55,751 bases of DNA from Nitrospiraceae bacterium UBA6905. Its GTDB lineage: Bacteria; Nitrospirota; Thermodesulfovibrionia; Thermodesulfovibrionales; UBA6898. The notes under the pieces were generated by a model. The model was not told the DNA's origin, searched no databases, and saw nothing but the letters and a program-made list of their open reading frames with translations. Positions 24,478 to 32,441 of the stretch are shown in pieces. The position numbers were made by a program, and so were the translations under genes. Every line of letters begins with the position of its first letter. The stretch's first letter is position 1. The DNA lies in the NCBI GenBank assembly GCA_002451165.1, contig DKBH01000031.1, positions 1 to 55,751 of the forward strand, read 5' to 3'.

Positions 24478-25565
24478 GGCTTACGGTACCGCATATGGGA
24501 CTTCTTTCCACGGCCTATACCCGGGTGCTCAGGCAACATGGTGTGGACATGCAACCGCCGCCGCCGGCAACGGTCAGGACACTGGACCTCGGGGTGAAGC
24601 ATGCTCCTGAGTTTGCCTGTCTGCCCTTTAAGATAAACCTCGGCAACATGATCGAGGCGCTCGATAATGGTGCAGATGCCATTCTCATGCCGGGAGGATA
24701 CGGCCCCTGCAGGTTCGGTTACTACGGTGTCATACAGGAGCAGATACTCCGTGAGCTGGGCTACCGGTTCAGGATGTCCACGACAGACAACCCTGACAGG
24801 CTCTCTGATATGATCGGCACGATCCGCGAGATAAGTGGGGTCAGGTCCAAGTTCGACGGATATAGCATCTTCTTTCTGATTCTGATGAGAATGGCGGCAC
24901 TTGACCGCGCTACCGCGCTCTACCACTATTACAAGCCCCGGGAGCTCAACCGCGAAGATACCGACAGGGTATTGCAGCAGTCCGTCCGGATGATCGACCT
25001 CGCCGACTCCTATTCCCGGCTCTTCAAAGTCATGCCCGAGATAAAGAGGCTGTTCAGGGCCATTCCTATAGATGAAACCCTTACCCCTGTTACGATCGGT
25101 GTGCTCGGTGAGATCTTCGTGGTGATCGAACCCTTTGCGAACTTTGGTATCGAGAAGAAGCTCGGCGAGATGCGCGTTGAGGTCAGACGGGGGGTCTGGC
25201 TCAGCGACTGGCTGAATGACCGCTTCAGATTCAGACCGTTCCGACGGAACCAGACAGCATATGCAAGAAAGCTCGCCCGGGGATATCTCAACTATCCTGC
25301 CGGCGGTGAAAGCATAGAGACTGTGGGAAAGACTCTACTTTTTCAGAAAAAGGGCGTGGATGGCGTTCTCCATATCATGCCGTTCACCTGCATGCCGGAA
25401 CTGGTTGCATCGACCATCATCAGTCGGATCAGCAAGGACAGGGACTATCCCGTGCTCTCCATGACATTTGACGAGCAGGTATCTGAGGCGAATATAATAA
25501 CCCGGCTTGAGGCGTTTGTTGATCTTCTCGAAAGGAGACGGCATGAAGGCATTTCTCGGTATTGA
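24474..25565 (+). CDS. Acyl-CoA dehydratase activase-associated protein, second component
   Basis: A 363-residue protein of the same superfamily as its upstream neighbour. It has VKHAPEFACLPFKINLGN near the N-terminus and a glycine strand MPGGYGPCRFGYYG typical of HgdB-like proteins. VTIGVLGEIFVVIEPF begins a second domain near residue 205, and MPFTCMPELVAST supplies a late Cys. Conserved cysteines at ACLP, GPC and FTCMP suggest a shared Fe-S cluster. It starts with GTG overlapping the previous stop. The following activase starts inside its last 23 bases, so the three are tightly co-translated. Confidence 0.8.
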   Translation: MRLTVPHMGLLSTAYTRVLRQHGVDMQPPPPATVRTLDLGVKHAPEFACLPFKINLGNMIEALDNGADAILMPGGYGPCRFGYYGVIQEQILRELGYRFRMSTTDNPDRLSDMIGTIREISGVRSKFDGYSIFFLILMRMAALDRATALYHYYKPRELNREDTDRVLQQSVRMIDLADSYSRLFKVMPEIKRLFRAIPIDETLTPVTIGVLGEIFVVIEPFANFGIEKKLGEMRVEVRRGVWLSDWLNDRFRFRPFRRNQTAYARKLARGYLNYPAGGESIETVGKTLLFQKKGVDGVLHIMPFTCMPELVASTIISRISKDRDYPVLSMTFDEQVSEANIITRLEAFVDLLERRRHEGISRY

Positions 25566-26487
25566 TGTAGGATCGGTGACGACCAAGGTCGTCCTCATCG
25601 ACCAATTCGGCACCGTTCTCTGGAACTCTTACCGGAAAACACAGGGGCAGCCCATCCGGGCGCTCCAATCTGCATGCGCTGCATTGCGACAGGACATGGG
25701 AGATGTGGAGATAGGAGGCGTCGGCACAACCGGAAGCGGCAGAAAGCTTGCCGACCATGTAGTCGGCGCTGACACGGTGAAGAACGAAATTACTGCCCAT
25801 GCTCTGTCGGCTATCCATCTCGTCCCGAATGTCAGGACGATCGTTGAGATAGGCGGTCAGGACTCAAAGCTCATTTTGATCCGCAACCGCGTTGTCACGG
25901 ATTTCTCTATGAATACGGTCTGTGCAGCGGGAACAGGATCATTCCTTGAGCACCAGGCAACGCGTCTCGGTATCAGCATCGGGGAACTCGGCAGCTATGC
26001 GCTGGCGGCATCTTCTCCTGCGCGCATAGCCGGAAGGTGCACGGTCTTTGCTGAGTCCGACATGATACACAAGCAGCAGATGGGCCACAATCTCGAAGAC
26101 ATCGTTGCCGGTCTCTGTGACGCACTCGTGCGCAATTATCTGAACAACCTTGCTCGGGGAAAAGAGATCAGCGAGCCCGTCATATTTCAGGGCGGTGTTG
26201 CGGCCAATCCCGGGATCAAGGCATCGTTCGAGCGGGAGACGGGCAAGGAGTTCATCGTTCCTCCACATTATCCGATCATGGGAGCCGTCGGCGTTGCCTT
26301 ATTGGCTCGGGATACCCGCTGCACCCGTTTCAGAGGATGGTCAGTAGCAGAGCAGCAGCTTTCAACCTCCAGTTTCTATTGCGGGGATTGTCCTAACAGC
26401 TGCGGCGTGATCGAGATCAATGACTGCGACCGCGTTATTGCCCGTTGGGGAGACTCCTGCGGCAAATGGGGAGCGCAGAGAGAATAA
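25543..26487 (+). CDS. CoA-substrate-specific enzyme activase (BadF/BadG/BcrA/HgdC ATPase)
   Basis: Homodimeric ASKHA-fold ATPase with a bridging [4Fe-4S] cluster, which drives electrons onto a dehydratase or reductase partner. It has the phosphate-1 motif GIDVGSVTTKVVLID at the N-terminus, VEIGGQDSKLI near residue 105, NTVCAAGTGSFLE near 125 with the cluster Cys, a second Cys in AGRCTVFAESDM, and the adenosine motif FQGGVAANPGI. The C-terminal tail CGDCPNSCG is an extra Cys cluster. The ATG follows AAAGGAGA inside the end of the previous gene. No typical HgdA/BcrC catalytic partner is nearby, so the accepting enzyme may be encoded elsewhere or be the two upstream proteins. Confidence 0.88.
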   Translation: MKAFLGIDVGSVTTKVVLIDQFGTVLWNSYRKTQGQPIRALQSACAALRQDMGDVEIGGVGTTGSGRKLADHVVGADTVKNEITAHALSAIHLVPNVRTIVEIGGQDSKLILIRNRVVTDFSMNTVCAAGTGSFLEHQATRLGISIGELGSYALAASSPARIAGRCTVFAESDMIHKQQMGHNLEDIVAGLCDALVRNYLNNLARGKEISEPVIFQGGVAANPGIKASFERETGKEFIVPPHYPIMGAVGVALLARDTRCTRFRGWSVAEQQLSTSSFYCGDCPNSCGVIEINDCDRVIARWGDSCGKWGAQRE

Positions 26488-26680
26488 CCTCTTTTCAACG
26501 GCTGAATCTCTCTGCAGCAGCGAACAGCAAGCATGTCCATGACGGGCCGGTTCACGTTAATGCAACACCGTTGTTATCCCCGCGAAGAGAGTAGCCCCTG
26601 CCATGAAACATGCGTAACCAATTCGAAGAAAGACAGAGTGAAATGCCACCTCACACAGCCGACGCTCATATAAAGATAAA

Positions 26681-27466
26681 TCAGTGAGGGCCTATCTGGA
26701 TAGAAAGCATGGAAACCGAGCCGCCATCGACGCCCTGCACCGGAAAATAAATCTGGTCATCGTCCCTGCGAAGGCCCAGGATATACAGCAGGGGCAGAAA
26801 ATGATCCGGCGTCGGGACAGAGAGCCTCGCTTCATGACCAAGGCTCTCGTAAGCTATAAGCTGAGCATTGTCCCCGCTAAGTAAAAGCTCCCGCACCCGA
26901 TTCTCAAATCGCACCGCCCAATCGAAAGGCTGGAGTTCTTTGCGGTCCCATGCGTAGGTTTGCAGATTGTGAACGAGATTGCCGCTGCCTACAACCAAAA
27001 TACCTTCTTCCCTTAACGGTGCAAGCCGTTTGCCCATTTCATAATGGAACACCGGCGGCTGCCTCCTATCGATACTCAGTTGAACGACAGGGATATCCGC
27101 TGTCGGAAAGACATGTTTCAACACCGACCAGGTCCCGTGATCGAACCCCCAGTTTTCGTCAAGCCCGACTGAAACAGGTGTGAGCAGATCCCTGATATGT
27201 CGTGCAAGTTCGGGGCTACCGGGTGCCGGATACTCGACCTGATAGAGCTCTCGTGGAAAGCCGCCGAAGTCATGGATCGTGCGAGGGGCAAGGGTTGCTG
27301 TTACCGCAGAAGCCGGTATGTACCAGTGAGCAGATATAGCAAGCACACTCTTGGGATGCGGGACAGACCTGCCGATAGAAGCCCACCCGTCCGTGTATCT
27401 ATTCTGCAATAACGCATTCATAGGATTGCCATGTCCGAGAAAGACAACCGGCATGATGTTATCCAT
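26681..27466 (-). CDS. ygiD: Class III extradiol ring-cleavage dioxygenase, YgiD/DODA family
   Basis: Predicted metal-dependent dioxygenase related to E. coli YgiD (4,5-DOPA extradiol dioxygenase). Family features are VVFLGHGNPMNAL at the N-terminus, ISAHWYIP near residue 45, YPAPGSPELA, WGFDHGTWSVLKHVFP near 106, PVVQLSID, and VGSGNLVHNL near 160. The His residues in these motifs form the metal site. The length of 261 is typical. The physiological substrate cannot be read from sequence. It is a single gene with no obvious partner. Confidence 0.9.
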   Translation of the reverse strand: MDNIMPVVFLGHGNPMNALLQNRYTDGWASIGRSVPHPKSVLAISAHWYIPASAVTATLAPRTIHDFGGFPRELYQVEYPAPGSPELARHIRDLLTPVSVGLDENWGFDHGTWSVLKHVFPTADIPVVQLSIDRRQPPVFHYEMGKRLAPLREEGILVVGSGNLVHNLQTYAWDRKELQPFDWAVRFENRVRELLLSGDNAQLIAYESLGHEARLSVPTPDHFLPLLYILGLRRDDDQIYFPVQGVDGGSVSMLSIQIGPH

Positions 27467-27747
27467 AAAAAATCACCGTTGTCCAGGGTTCTGATGCGCA
27501 CCATCTCAAAACGATGCGTTTTTTGTCTTCTGTCATGAGCGCCTAGCCGCCTTTTTCTTCTGCATGCTTTTAACTCTATCGGAACATATGCTGTGTTAAT
27601 GTGAACACCTTCACGGAGTAGAATGTTTCATGGCTTTCCGAATCTGCACCGATAACAAATGCCCGATTCACGGCCGAAGATCATCGCCATATCTCTTATA
27701 CCGTTATCCCTTTCACCGTTGTGAATTTACCTGCCGAATGCAGGCGC

Positions 27748-28614
27748 CTAGCCAATCAGGCCGTTATGGTAATCAAGGACCGCCTGCTCGATTTCCTCTT
27801 CGGTATTCATCACAAATGGTCCGCCTCTTGCGATCGGTTCGTTGTTCGGACATGCCGAAAGGAAGAGAAAGGCAGATGCGCTTGAAACGCCCATGACTTC
27901 GATCAGAGTTCCCTGTTGAAACTCCACCAGTTCCTTCTCACTGACTGTCGCGGTAAACCACGTCGGGCATATGCTGACTGTCCCCGTATGCACATACACA
28001 AAGCTGTTCATCTGCCGGTCAATCGTGAAGCTGAATACGCTTCCTTTCTCCAGTTCTATATCAAAGTAGTTTGCCTCCAGCCAGTTTTCAGCAGGGCCAT
28101 GCATGCCCTGAAAGAATCCGGATATGACCTTCACTGTCATACCCTTTCCTTTGATAACAGGGATCATTTCCGGGGTCAGGTGCTGATAGCGCGGCTCCAC
28201 CATCTTGTCCTTCGCCGGGAGGCTCAGCCAGAGCTGATATCCCCACAGTTCTCCCTCTGTCTTTTCGGGCATCTCGCTATGTAGAATTCCCCTACCAGCT
28301 GTCATCCACTGGACAGAGCCGTCAGTAAGAATACCACCCCCTCCACGGGAGTCTCTGTGCCTGAAGCTCCCGCGTTTCATATAGGTGATAGTCTCTATTC
28401 CCCGATGGGGATGGGTCGGGAAGCCTGCAATATAGTCCTTGGGATCGTCGCTCCGTATCTCATCGAGCAAAACAAAGGGATCAATATAACTCAGCCGTGA
28501 GGACCCGATCACGCGGTTAATCCGCACACCTGCCCCGTCAACAACCTTTTGACCTTTATGGATTTGTCTCAGTCCGCATACAACACCCTGCGATGATGCT
28601 TCCCTGATATTCAT
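27748..28614 (-). CDS. Pirin-family protein
   Basis: A bicupin iron protein of 288 residues. The N-terminal cupin has FPTHPHRGIETITYM (metal-binding His residues), then HRDSRGGGG and GRGILHSEMPE (His and Glu ligands). The region LWLSLPAKDKM leads to the second cupin, about 160-280. Some pirins cleave quercetin and others act as redox-sensing co-regulators; sequence does not decide between them. It overlaps the upstream MarR gene by four bases (ATGA), so the regulator probably controls pirin expression. Confidence 0.93.
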   Translation of the reverse strand: MNIREASSQGVVCGLRQIHKGQKVVDGAGVRINRVIGSSRLSYIDPFVLLDEIRSDDPKDYIAGFPTHPHRGIETITYMKRGSFRHRDSRGGGGILTDGSVQWMTAGRGILHSEMPEKTEGELWGYQLWLSLPAKDKMVEPRYQHLTPEMIPVIKGKGMTVKVISGFFQGMHGPAENWLEANYFDIELEKGSVFSFTIDRQMNSFVYVHTGTVSICPTWFTATVSEKELVEFQQGTLIEVMGVSSASAFLFLSACPNNEPIARGGPFVMNTEEEIEQAVLDYHNGLIG

Positions 28615-29069
28615 AGTTTTTTCTCCTTTCCGAGTCCTAATTTCCTGCAGAGCCGCGCAAACTCTTCCTGCTCCGAAGGTGTCAGCACGCCCATCTCATC
28701 CGTAATCCTGGCAGCATGACGAGGGAAGAATTCGTGAAGAAGCTTTTCCCCTGCTTCTGTCAGGTGCACAGTAAAATACCTGCGGTCTTCCGCATTCCGT
28801 TCCCTTCTAGCGAGTCCCCGTTGTTCAAGATTATCGATGACCATGGTCATATTCCCGCTTGTCTTGAGGATCTTCTTTCCCAATTCTACTTGACTCAAAG
28901 GTCCCAAGTGATAGATCGCTTCAAGAACGCCAAACTGGCTGATGGTAAGGTTCACCTCAGCTAGATGGCGGTGAATCCTGGCAGTTACCGATTCAGCGGC
29001 CCTCATCAGCTTCACATAGGAGCCAAGTGCTCTAACTTCATCTTTCGTCCCTCTGTATCTACGTTTCAT
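28611..29069 (-). CDS. MarR-family transcriptional regulator
   Basis: A winged-helix dimeric repressor of 152 residues. It has LTISQFGVLEAIYHLGPLS (helices 2-3), the recognition-helix region KILKTSGNMTMVIDNLEQRG, and the wing RRERNAEDRRYFTVHLTEAG with the family DxR signature. The C-terminal helices form the dimer interface. An 18-base perfect palindrome lies 15 bases upstream over its promoter, so autoregulation is likely. The ligand is unknown; co-transcription with pirin suggests an aromatic or oxidative signal. Confidence 0.93.
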   Translation of the reverse strand: MKRRYRGTKDEVRALGSYVKLMRAAESVTARIHRHLAEVNLTISQFGVLEAIYHLGPLSQVELGKKILKTSGNMTMVIDNLEQRGLARRERNAEDRRYFTVHLTEAGEKLLHEFFPRHAARITDEMGVLTPSEQEEFARLCRKLGLGKEKKL

Positions 29070-29084
29070 AAGCTTCAGATTAAG

Positions 29085-29102
29085 TAGCTTAATATTAAGC
29101 TA
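29085..29102. promoter_or_regulatory. Palindromic operator of the marR-pirin operon
   Basis: TAGCTTAATATTAAGCTA is a perfect 18-base palindrome overlapping the proposed -10 region of the marR-pirin promoter. An extra AGCTT half-site lies next to it. Size and placement fit a MarR dimer site. Confidence 0.75.
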
Positions 29103-29125
29103 TCATTACAGAAGCTCTTTGTCAA
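29097..29125 (-). promoter_or_regulatory. Promoter of the marR-pirin operon
   Basis: On the minus strand a perfect TTGACA is followed after 17 bases by TAGCTT. The -10 lies inside the palindromic operator, so a bound MarR dimer would exclude RNA polymerase. Confidence 0.6.
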
Positions 29126-29437
29126 GAAGATGTTGTTTTGCGGTAATCATCCTGACTTTGTTGTTATGCACGCTTGCTGCAATAAAAACCACCTGTATAT
29201 CCTTTCTCAACTGTCCCGGCTCCTTAGACTAATATATGTTCATGCAATACTTCTGCCGTCCTACAAGACCTTTTCTGTGACTAATTTTCCGGATCAGCAC
29301 ATATTCGAGGCAGCAGGCGGCGCCATTCAGGCCATCTCTGCTATCGAACCTTATATTTTCAGATCAGAATCTGCAGCGTGGATAGAACTAAATATTTCGT
29401 ATACAATAGATGACACATTTTCAACAGGTGACTTGTT
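29126..29437. other. 312-base leader region before the LolA/KS/radical SAM operon
   Basis: This must contain the promoter of the seven-gene operon. A 109-codon open frame crosses it, but its translation looks non-coding and its ATG lacks a clear site. It ends just inside the LolA-like gene. No named motif was found. Confidence 0.45.
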
Positions 29438-30052
29438 ATTAAGAACTTTATTGCCATAACCCTTTTTCTCCTCTTCTCGATGTCCGCTGCAAACGCCGGC
29501 ATTCTCGACGATCTCATCGCCCGTCAGGCAGAGATAACGAGCCTGAGCGCAACGTTCACCCAGGAGAAGAAAACAAGGCTTTTCAGCAGGCCGATTAAGA
29601 CATCGGGACGCTTTCTCTTTCGTCATCCAGACCGGATCAGGTGGGAGTACAGCGGCGGCACGAATATGCAAGTGATCTTTAATGGAAGAGATCTCTGGCT
29701 TTGGTATCCTGACCTCAAGGAGGCTGACAAGCTCAGCAATCTGACCCAGTACGGCTCGCTCATGCATTTTGACGTGTATGCCCTTTCGAAGGACTATACC
29801 ATCACGGCGAAGAGGGATGGGAGCTTGACCCTTCTTGCGCTTCTGCCAAAGACTAAGGGTCCAATCAGCCGCATAGAGATGGAATTGGAAGAAGGGTCTC
29901 CCTTTCCCCGTCTCGTACGGCTGCTCGACCGGAACAGCGAACCAACGGTCATGCTCTTTCGAGATATCCTGCTGAATCCCGATATCCCTGAGAGCAGTTT
30001 TACCTTCCTGCCCGGAAAAGATGTCTTAATTCGGGAGCGTTCTTTGCCATGA
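29438..30052 (+). CDS. LolA-like outer-membrane lipoprotein carrier protein, probable ATT start
   Basis: Periplasmic lipid/lipoprotein carrier related to LolA. The mature part (about 185 residues) has the characteristic N-terminal LSATFTQEKKTRLFSRPIKT and GRFLFRHPDRIRWEYSGG, then VIFNGRDLWLWYPDLKEAD. In-frame codons upstream of the first ATG encode a complete signal peptide (KNFIAITLFLLFSMSAANA, cleavage after ANA). The only plausible initiator is ATT, seven bases after AGGTG. Starting at the ATG would leave only MSAANA and no export signal. LolA-like proteins accompany several aryl-polyene and lipid KS clusters. It overlaps the KS-alpha gene by four bases. Confidence 0.85.
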   Translation: MKNFIAITLFLLFSMSAANAGILDDLIARQAEITSLSATFTQEKKTRLFSRPIKTSGRFLFRHPDRIRWEYSGGTNMQVIFNGRDLWLWYPDLKEADKLSNLTQYGSLMHFDVYALSKDYTITAKRDGSLTLLALLPKTKGPISRIEMELEEGSPFPRLVRLLDRNSEPTVMLFRDILLNPDIPESSFTFLPGKDVLIRERSLP

Positions 30053-31257
30053 GAATTCCTGTGATCACCGGGATCGGCATTGTATCCTCCATTGCAGTGG
30101 GAAAAGCAGCGTACTGGGATGCCCTGAGCTCCGGCGCCTGCGGCATCGGTGAGATTACGCTCTTTGATACTTATGGATTTAGAGGCAAGCTGGGCGCCCA
30201 GGTGCGCGGTTTTTTACCTGATGACCACTTCGACTCGCGAGATTCACGAAGGATGTCGCGCTGTGACATGTTGGGCGCTGTTGCGTTGAAAGAGGCGCTT
30301 ATGGACTCCTGCATTGATCTCGAACAGACCGACAGGACGCGGCTTGCCGTTGTGATCGGGAGCGGATCCGGCGGACTCCTGAACGGCGAGGCGTTCAAGC
30401 GCATGATCTGGACCAGCCGCAGGCCCCGGCCAAGCCTGATGGCCTCATTCACTTCCTCTTCCTTCACGGACTATATCGGTCTCGTGACAGGGGCATGTGG
30501 TTTCCGTGCGACAATCTCCACTGCCTGCTCATCCAGCAGCACCGCCATCGGCTTGGCAGGAGAGATCATACGGAAAGGGATCGCAGACGTAGTAATCACC
30601 GGGGGGAGCGAGTCCCTGTCTGAAACGACCTTTGCAGGGTTCAACGCGCTGCGGGCCGTTGATGACATCCCCTGCAGGCCCTTTGACAGAGACCGTAAAG
30701 GTATATCACTCGGTGAGGGCGCTGCTCTTTATATCATTGAAACAGCAGAGCATGCAGCAGCACGGGGAAGCCGGGCATATGCAGAGATCGCGGGCTATGG
30801 CCTTTCCTGCGATGCCTATCATGAGACAGCACCCTCGCCTGATGGAACAGGCATCAGCCATGGAATAACCCTCGCGCTGAAGAACTCCGGAATAGATCCC
30901 GGCGAGATCGGTTATATCAATGCTCATGGAACCGGGACACCGGCAAACGATGCAGCCGAGACACGGGCCTTCAAGCTCGCCTTCGGCAGGCGTGCGTACT
31001 GCATACCCGTGAGCTCCACGAAATCCATGATCGGCCACTGTCTCGGCGCCGCCGGTGCAAAGGAGGCGGCGGCCGCCCTGCTCCCTTTTGTGCGAGGGAT
31101 CATCCCCCCTACGGTGCATTACCGCAATCAGGACCCTGACTGTGACCTCGATTATGTGCCGGAACCGAGAAAGGCGGATTGCATCAGCGCTGTTCTTTCT
31201 ACATCCGTTGCCTTCGGTGGAAACAATACGGCGCTCATCTTGAGGAGACCGTCATGA
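30049..31257 (+). CDS. Beta-ketoacyl-ACP synthase, KS-alpha (FabF-like, active)
   Basis: A 402-residue thiolase-fold condensing enzyme for Claisen elongation of ACP-bound chains. The catalytic set is complete: Cys160 in STACSSS, His293 in NAHGTGTPAND, Lys325 and His330 in STKSMIGH. The C-terminal SVAFGGNN is typical. It differs from housekeeping FabF mainly by context: it is immediately followed, with a four-base overlap, by a KS-like protein without the catalytic residues, the KS-alpha/KS-beta arrangement of type II polyketide and aryl-polyene systems. No ACP, ketoreductase or dehydratase is encoded alongside, so it must borrow these from elsewhere. Confidence 0.9.
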   Translation: MRIPVITGIGIVSSIAVGKAAYWDALSSGACGIGEITLFDTYGFRGKLGAQVRGFLPDDHFDSRDSRRMSRCDMLGAVALKEALMDSCIDLEQTDRTRLAVVIGSGSGGLLNGEAFKRMIWTSRRPRPSLMASFTSSSFTDYIGLVTGACGFRATISTACSSSSTAIGLAGEIIRKGIADVVITGGSESLSETTFAGFNALRAVDDIPCRPFDRDRKGISLGEGAALYIIETAEHAAARGSRAYAEIAGYGLSCDAYHETAPSPDGTGISHGITLALKNSGIDPGEIGYINAHGTGTPANDAAETRAFKLAFGRRAYCIPVSSTKSMIGHCLGAAGAKEAAAALLPFVRGIIPPTVHYRNQDPDCDLDYVPEPRKADCISAVLSTSVAFGGNNTALILRRPS

Positions 31258-32441
31258 TAGCAATAACCGGCATCGGTATTCTTTCGGCTGCAGGCATCGG
31301 GAAGGAAGAGCTTCTGCAGTCCTTTGTAGCAGTTCGCTCAGGCATATCCGAAGCGGCGGGCTTCGGTCTTCCCTGCAACGGCATCGTCCGACTCGGTGCT
31401 GTACGGAACTTCTCTGCAAAGGACATTATCCCAGCTATCAAGGTTCGCCGCATGTCGCGCTTTTCCCGGCTTGCGCTGGCTTCTGCTGTCGAAGCGGTAC
31501 AGGACGCCGGCATCGAGGTCACTGACCGCAATCGTTACCGCATCGCCATAGCTCTGGGAACCGGCCTCGCGAGCACGGACAGCACTGACCGCTTTTACGA
31601 GGGTCTGCTCCGGGAGGGGCCTGAGGCCACCAACCCTATGATATTCCCTGAGACGGTTCAGAACATTGCTGCAAGCCATATATCCATGCATTTTATGACC
31701 AGGGGACCGAATATCACCTTCAGTCATGCTGACATTTCATCGGAGCTCGCGCTCATGTTCGGTGCCGAGCTTCTGAAGGACGGACAGGCAGACGCAGTGA
31801 TCGTTACGGGGGCTGATGAGCTGAGCATCTCGGCGGTCATCGGCTATTCATCCCTCGGTGTCGTCTCCAATGAGATGAAGCCCTTTGACAGTGGAAGAAA
31901 GGGCTTTGTGCTCGGAGAGGGGGGAGCGACGGTCATCTTGGAGCGGCTTGATGATGCACGAAAGAGGAATGCCCGTGTATACTGCACGGTCGAAGCGGTT
32001 GAAATAGCATCGCATCCCTCGCCGAACCTCGCCTATGACAGAAGCCGGCTTTCTCTTAAGCGGGCACTACAGACTTCACTCGCTGCAGCAGACCTCACCG
32101 TCCCCGGGTTCGTATCTGCCAGCGCGAATGCCACTCCTGACCTCGACGGGCTTGAAGCTGATACGCTCAGTGAGACGGTCGGATCATCCGTCCCCGTGAC
32201 TGCATACCGTTCCTATCACGGATATTTTCCCGGTGACGGCATCCTGCGGCTGGCCTCGGCTGCTCTCTGCATGGACCGGGGCATTCTGCCTGCTATTGCA
32301 GGACTTGACCAGCCCTTCGAAAAATGTAAACTTGACCTCATAGTCGGCAGCCCAAGAAAGCTGCAGAAAGAGTCGGCTCTCCTCTCTACGCTCTCCACGG
32401 GTGGAAGTGCTGCCGGCATAGTCCTGAAAAAGGGACTATGA
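31254..32441 (+). CDS. Chain-length-factor-like KS-beta (catalytically dead ketosynthase)
   Basis: A 395-residue ketosynthase homologue. The fold is intact (ITGIGILSAAGIGKEEL at the N-terminus, RRMSRFSRLALASAVEAV, FVLGEGGATVILERL), but the active-site Cys is replaced by Asp160 (FSHADISS). The HGTGT His position reads ASANATPDLDG, and the last GH motif reads YHGYFPGDG. Loss of all three marks a KS-beta or chain-length factor rather than a free enzyme. It should dimerise with the upstream KS-alpha. ATGA overlaps on both sides indicate translational coupling. The exact product length cannot be inferred. Confidence 0.85.
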   Translation: MIAITGIGILSAAGIGKEELLQSFVAVRSGISEAAGFGLPCNGIVRLGAVRNFSAKDIIPAIKVRRMSRFSRLALASAVEAVQDAGIEVTDRNRYRIAIALGTGLASTDSTDRFYEGLLREGPEATNPMIFPETVQNIAASHISMHFMTRGPNITFSHADISSELALMFGAELLKDGQADAVIVTGADELSISAVIGYSSLGVVSNEMKPFDSGRKGFVLGEGGATVILERLDDARKRNARVYCTVEAVEIASHPSPNLAYDRSRLSLKRALQTSLAAADLTVPGFVSASANATPDLDGLEADTLSETVGSSVPVTAYRSYHGYFPGDGILRLASAALCMDRGILPAIAGLDQPFEKCKLDLIVGSPRKLQKESALLSTLSTGGSAAGIVLKKGL

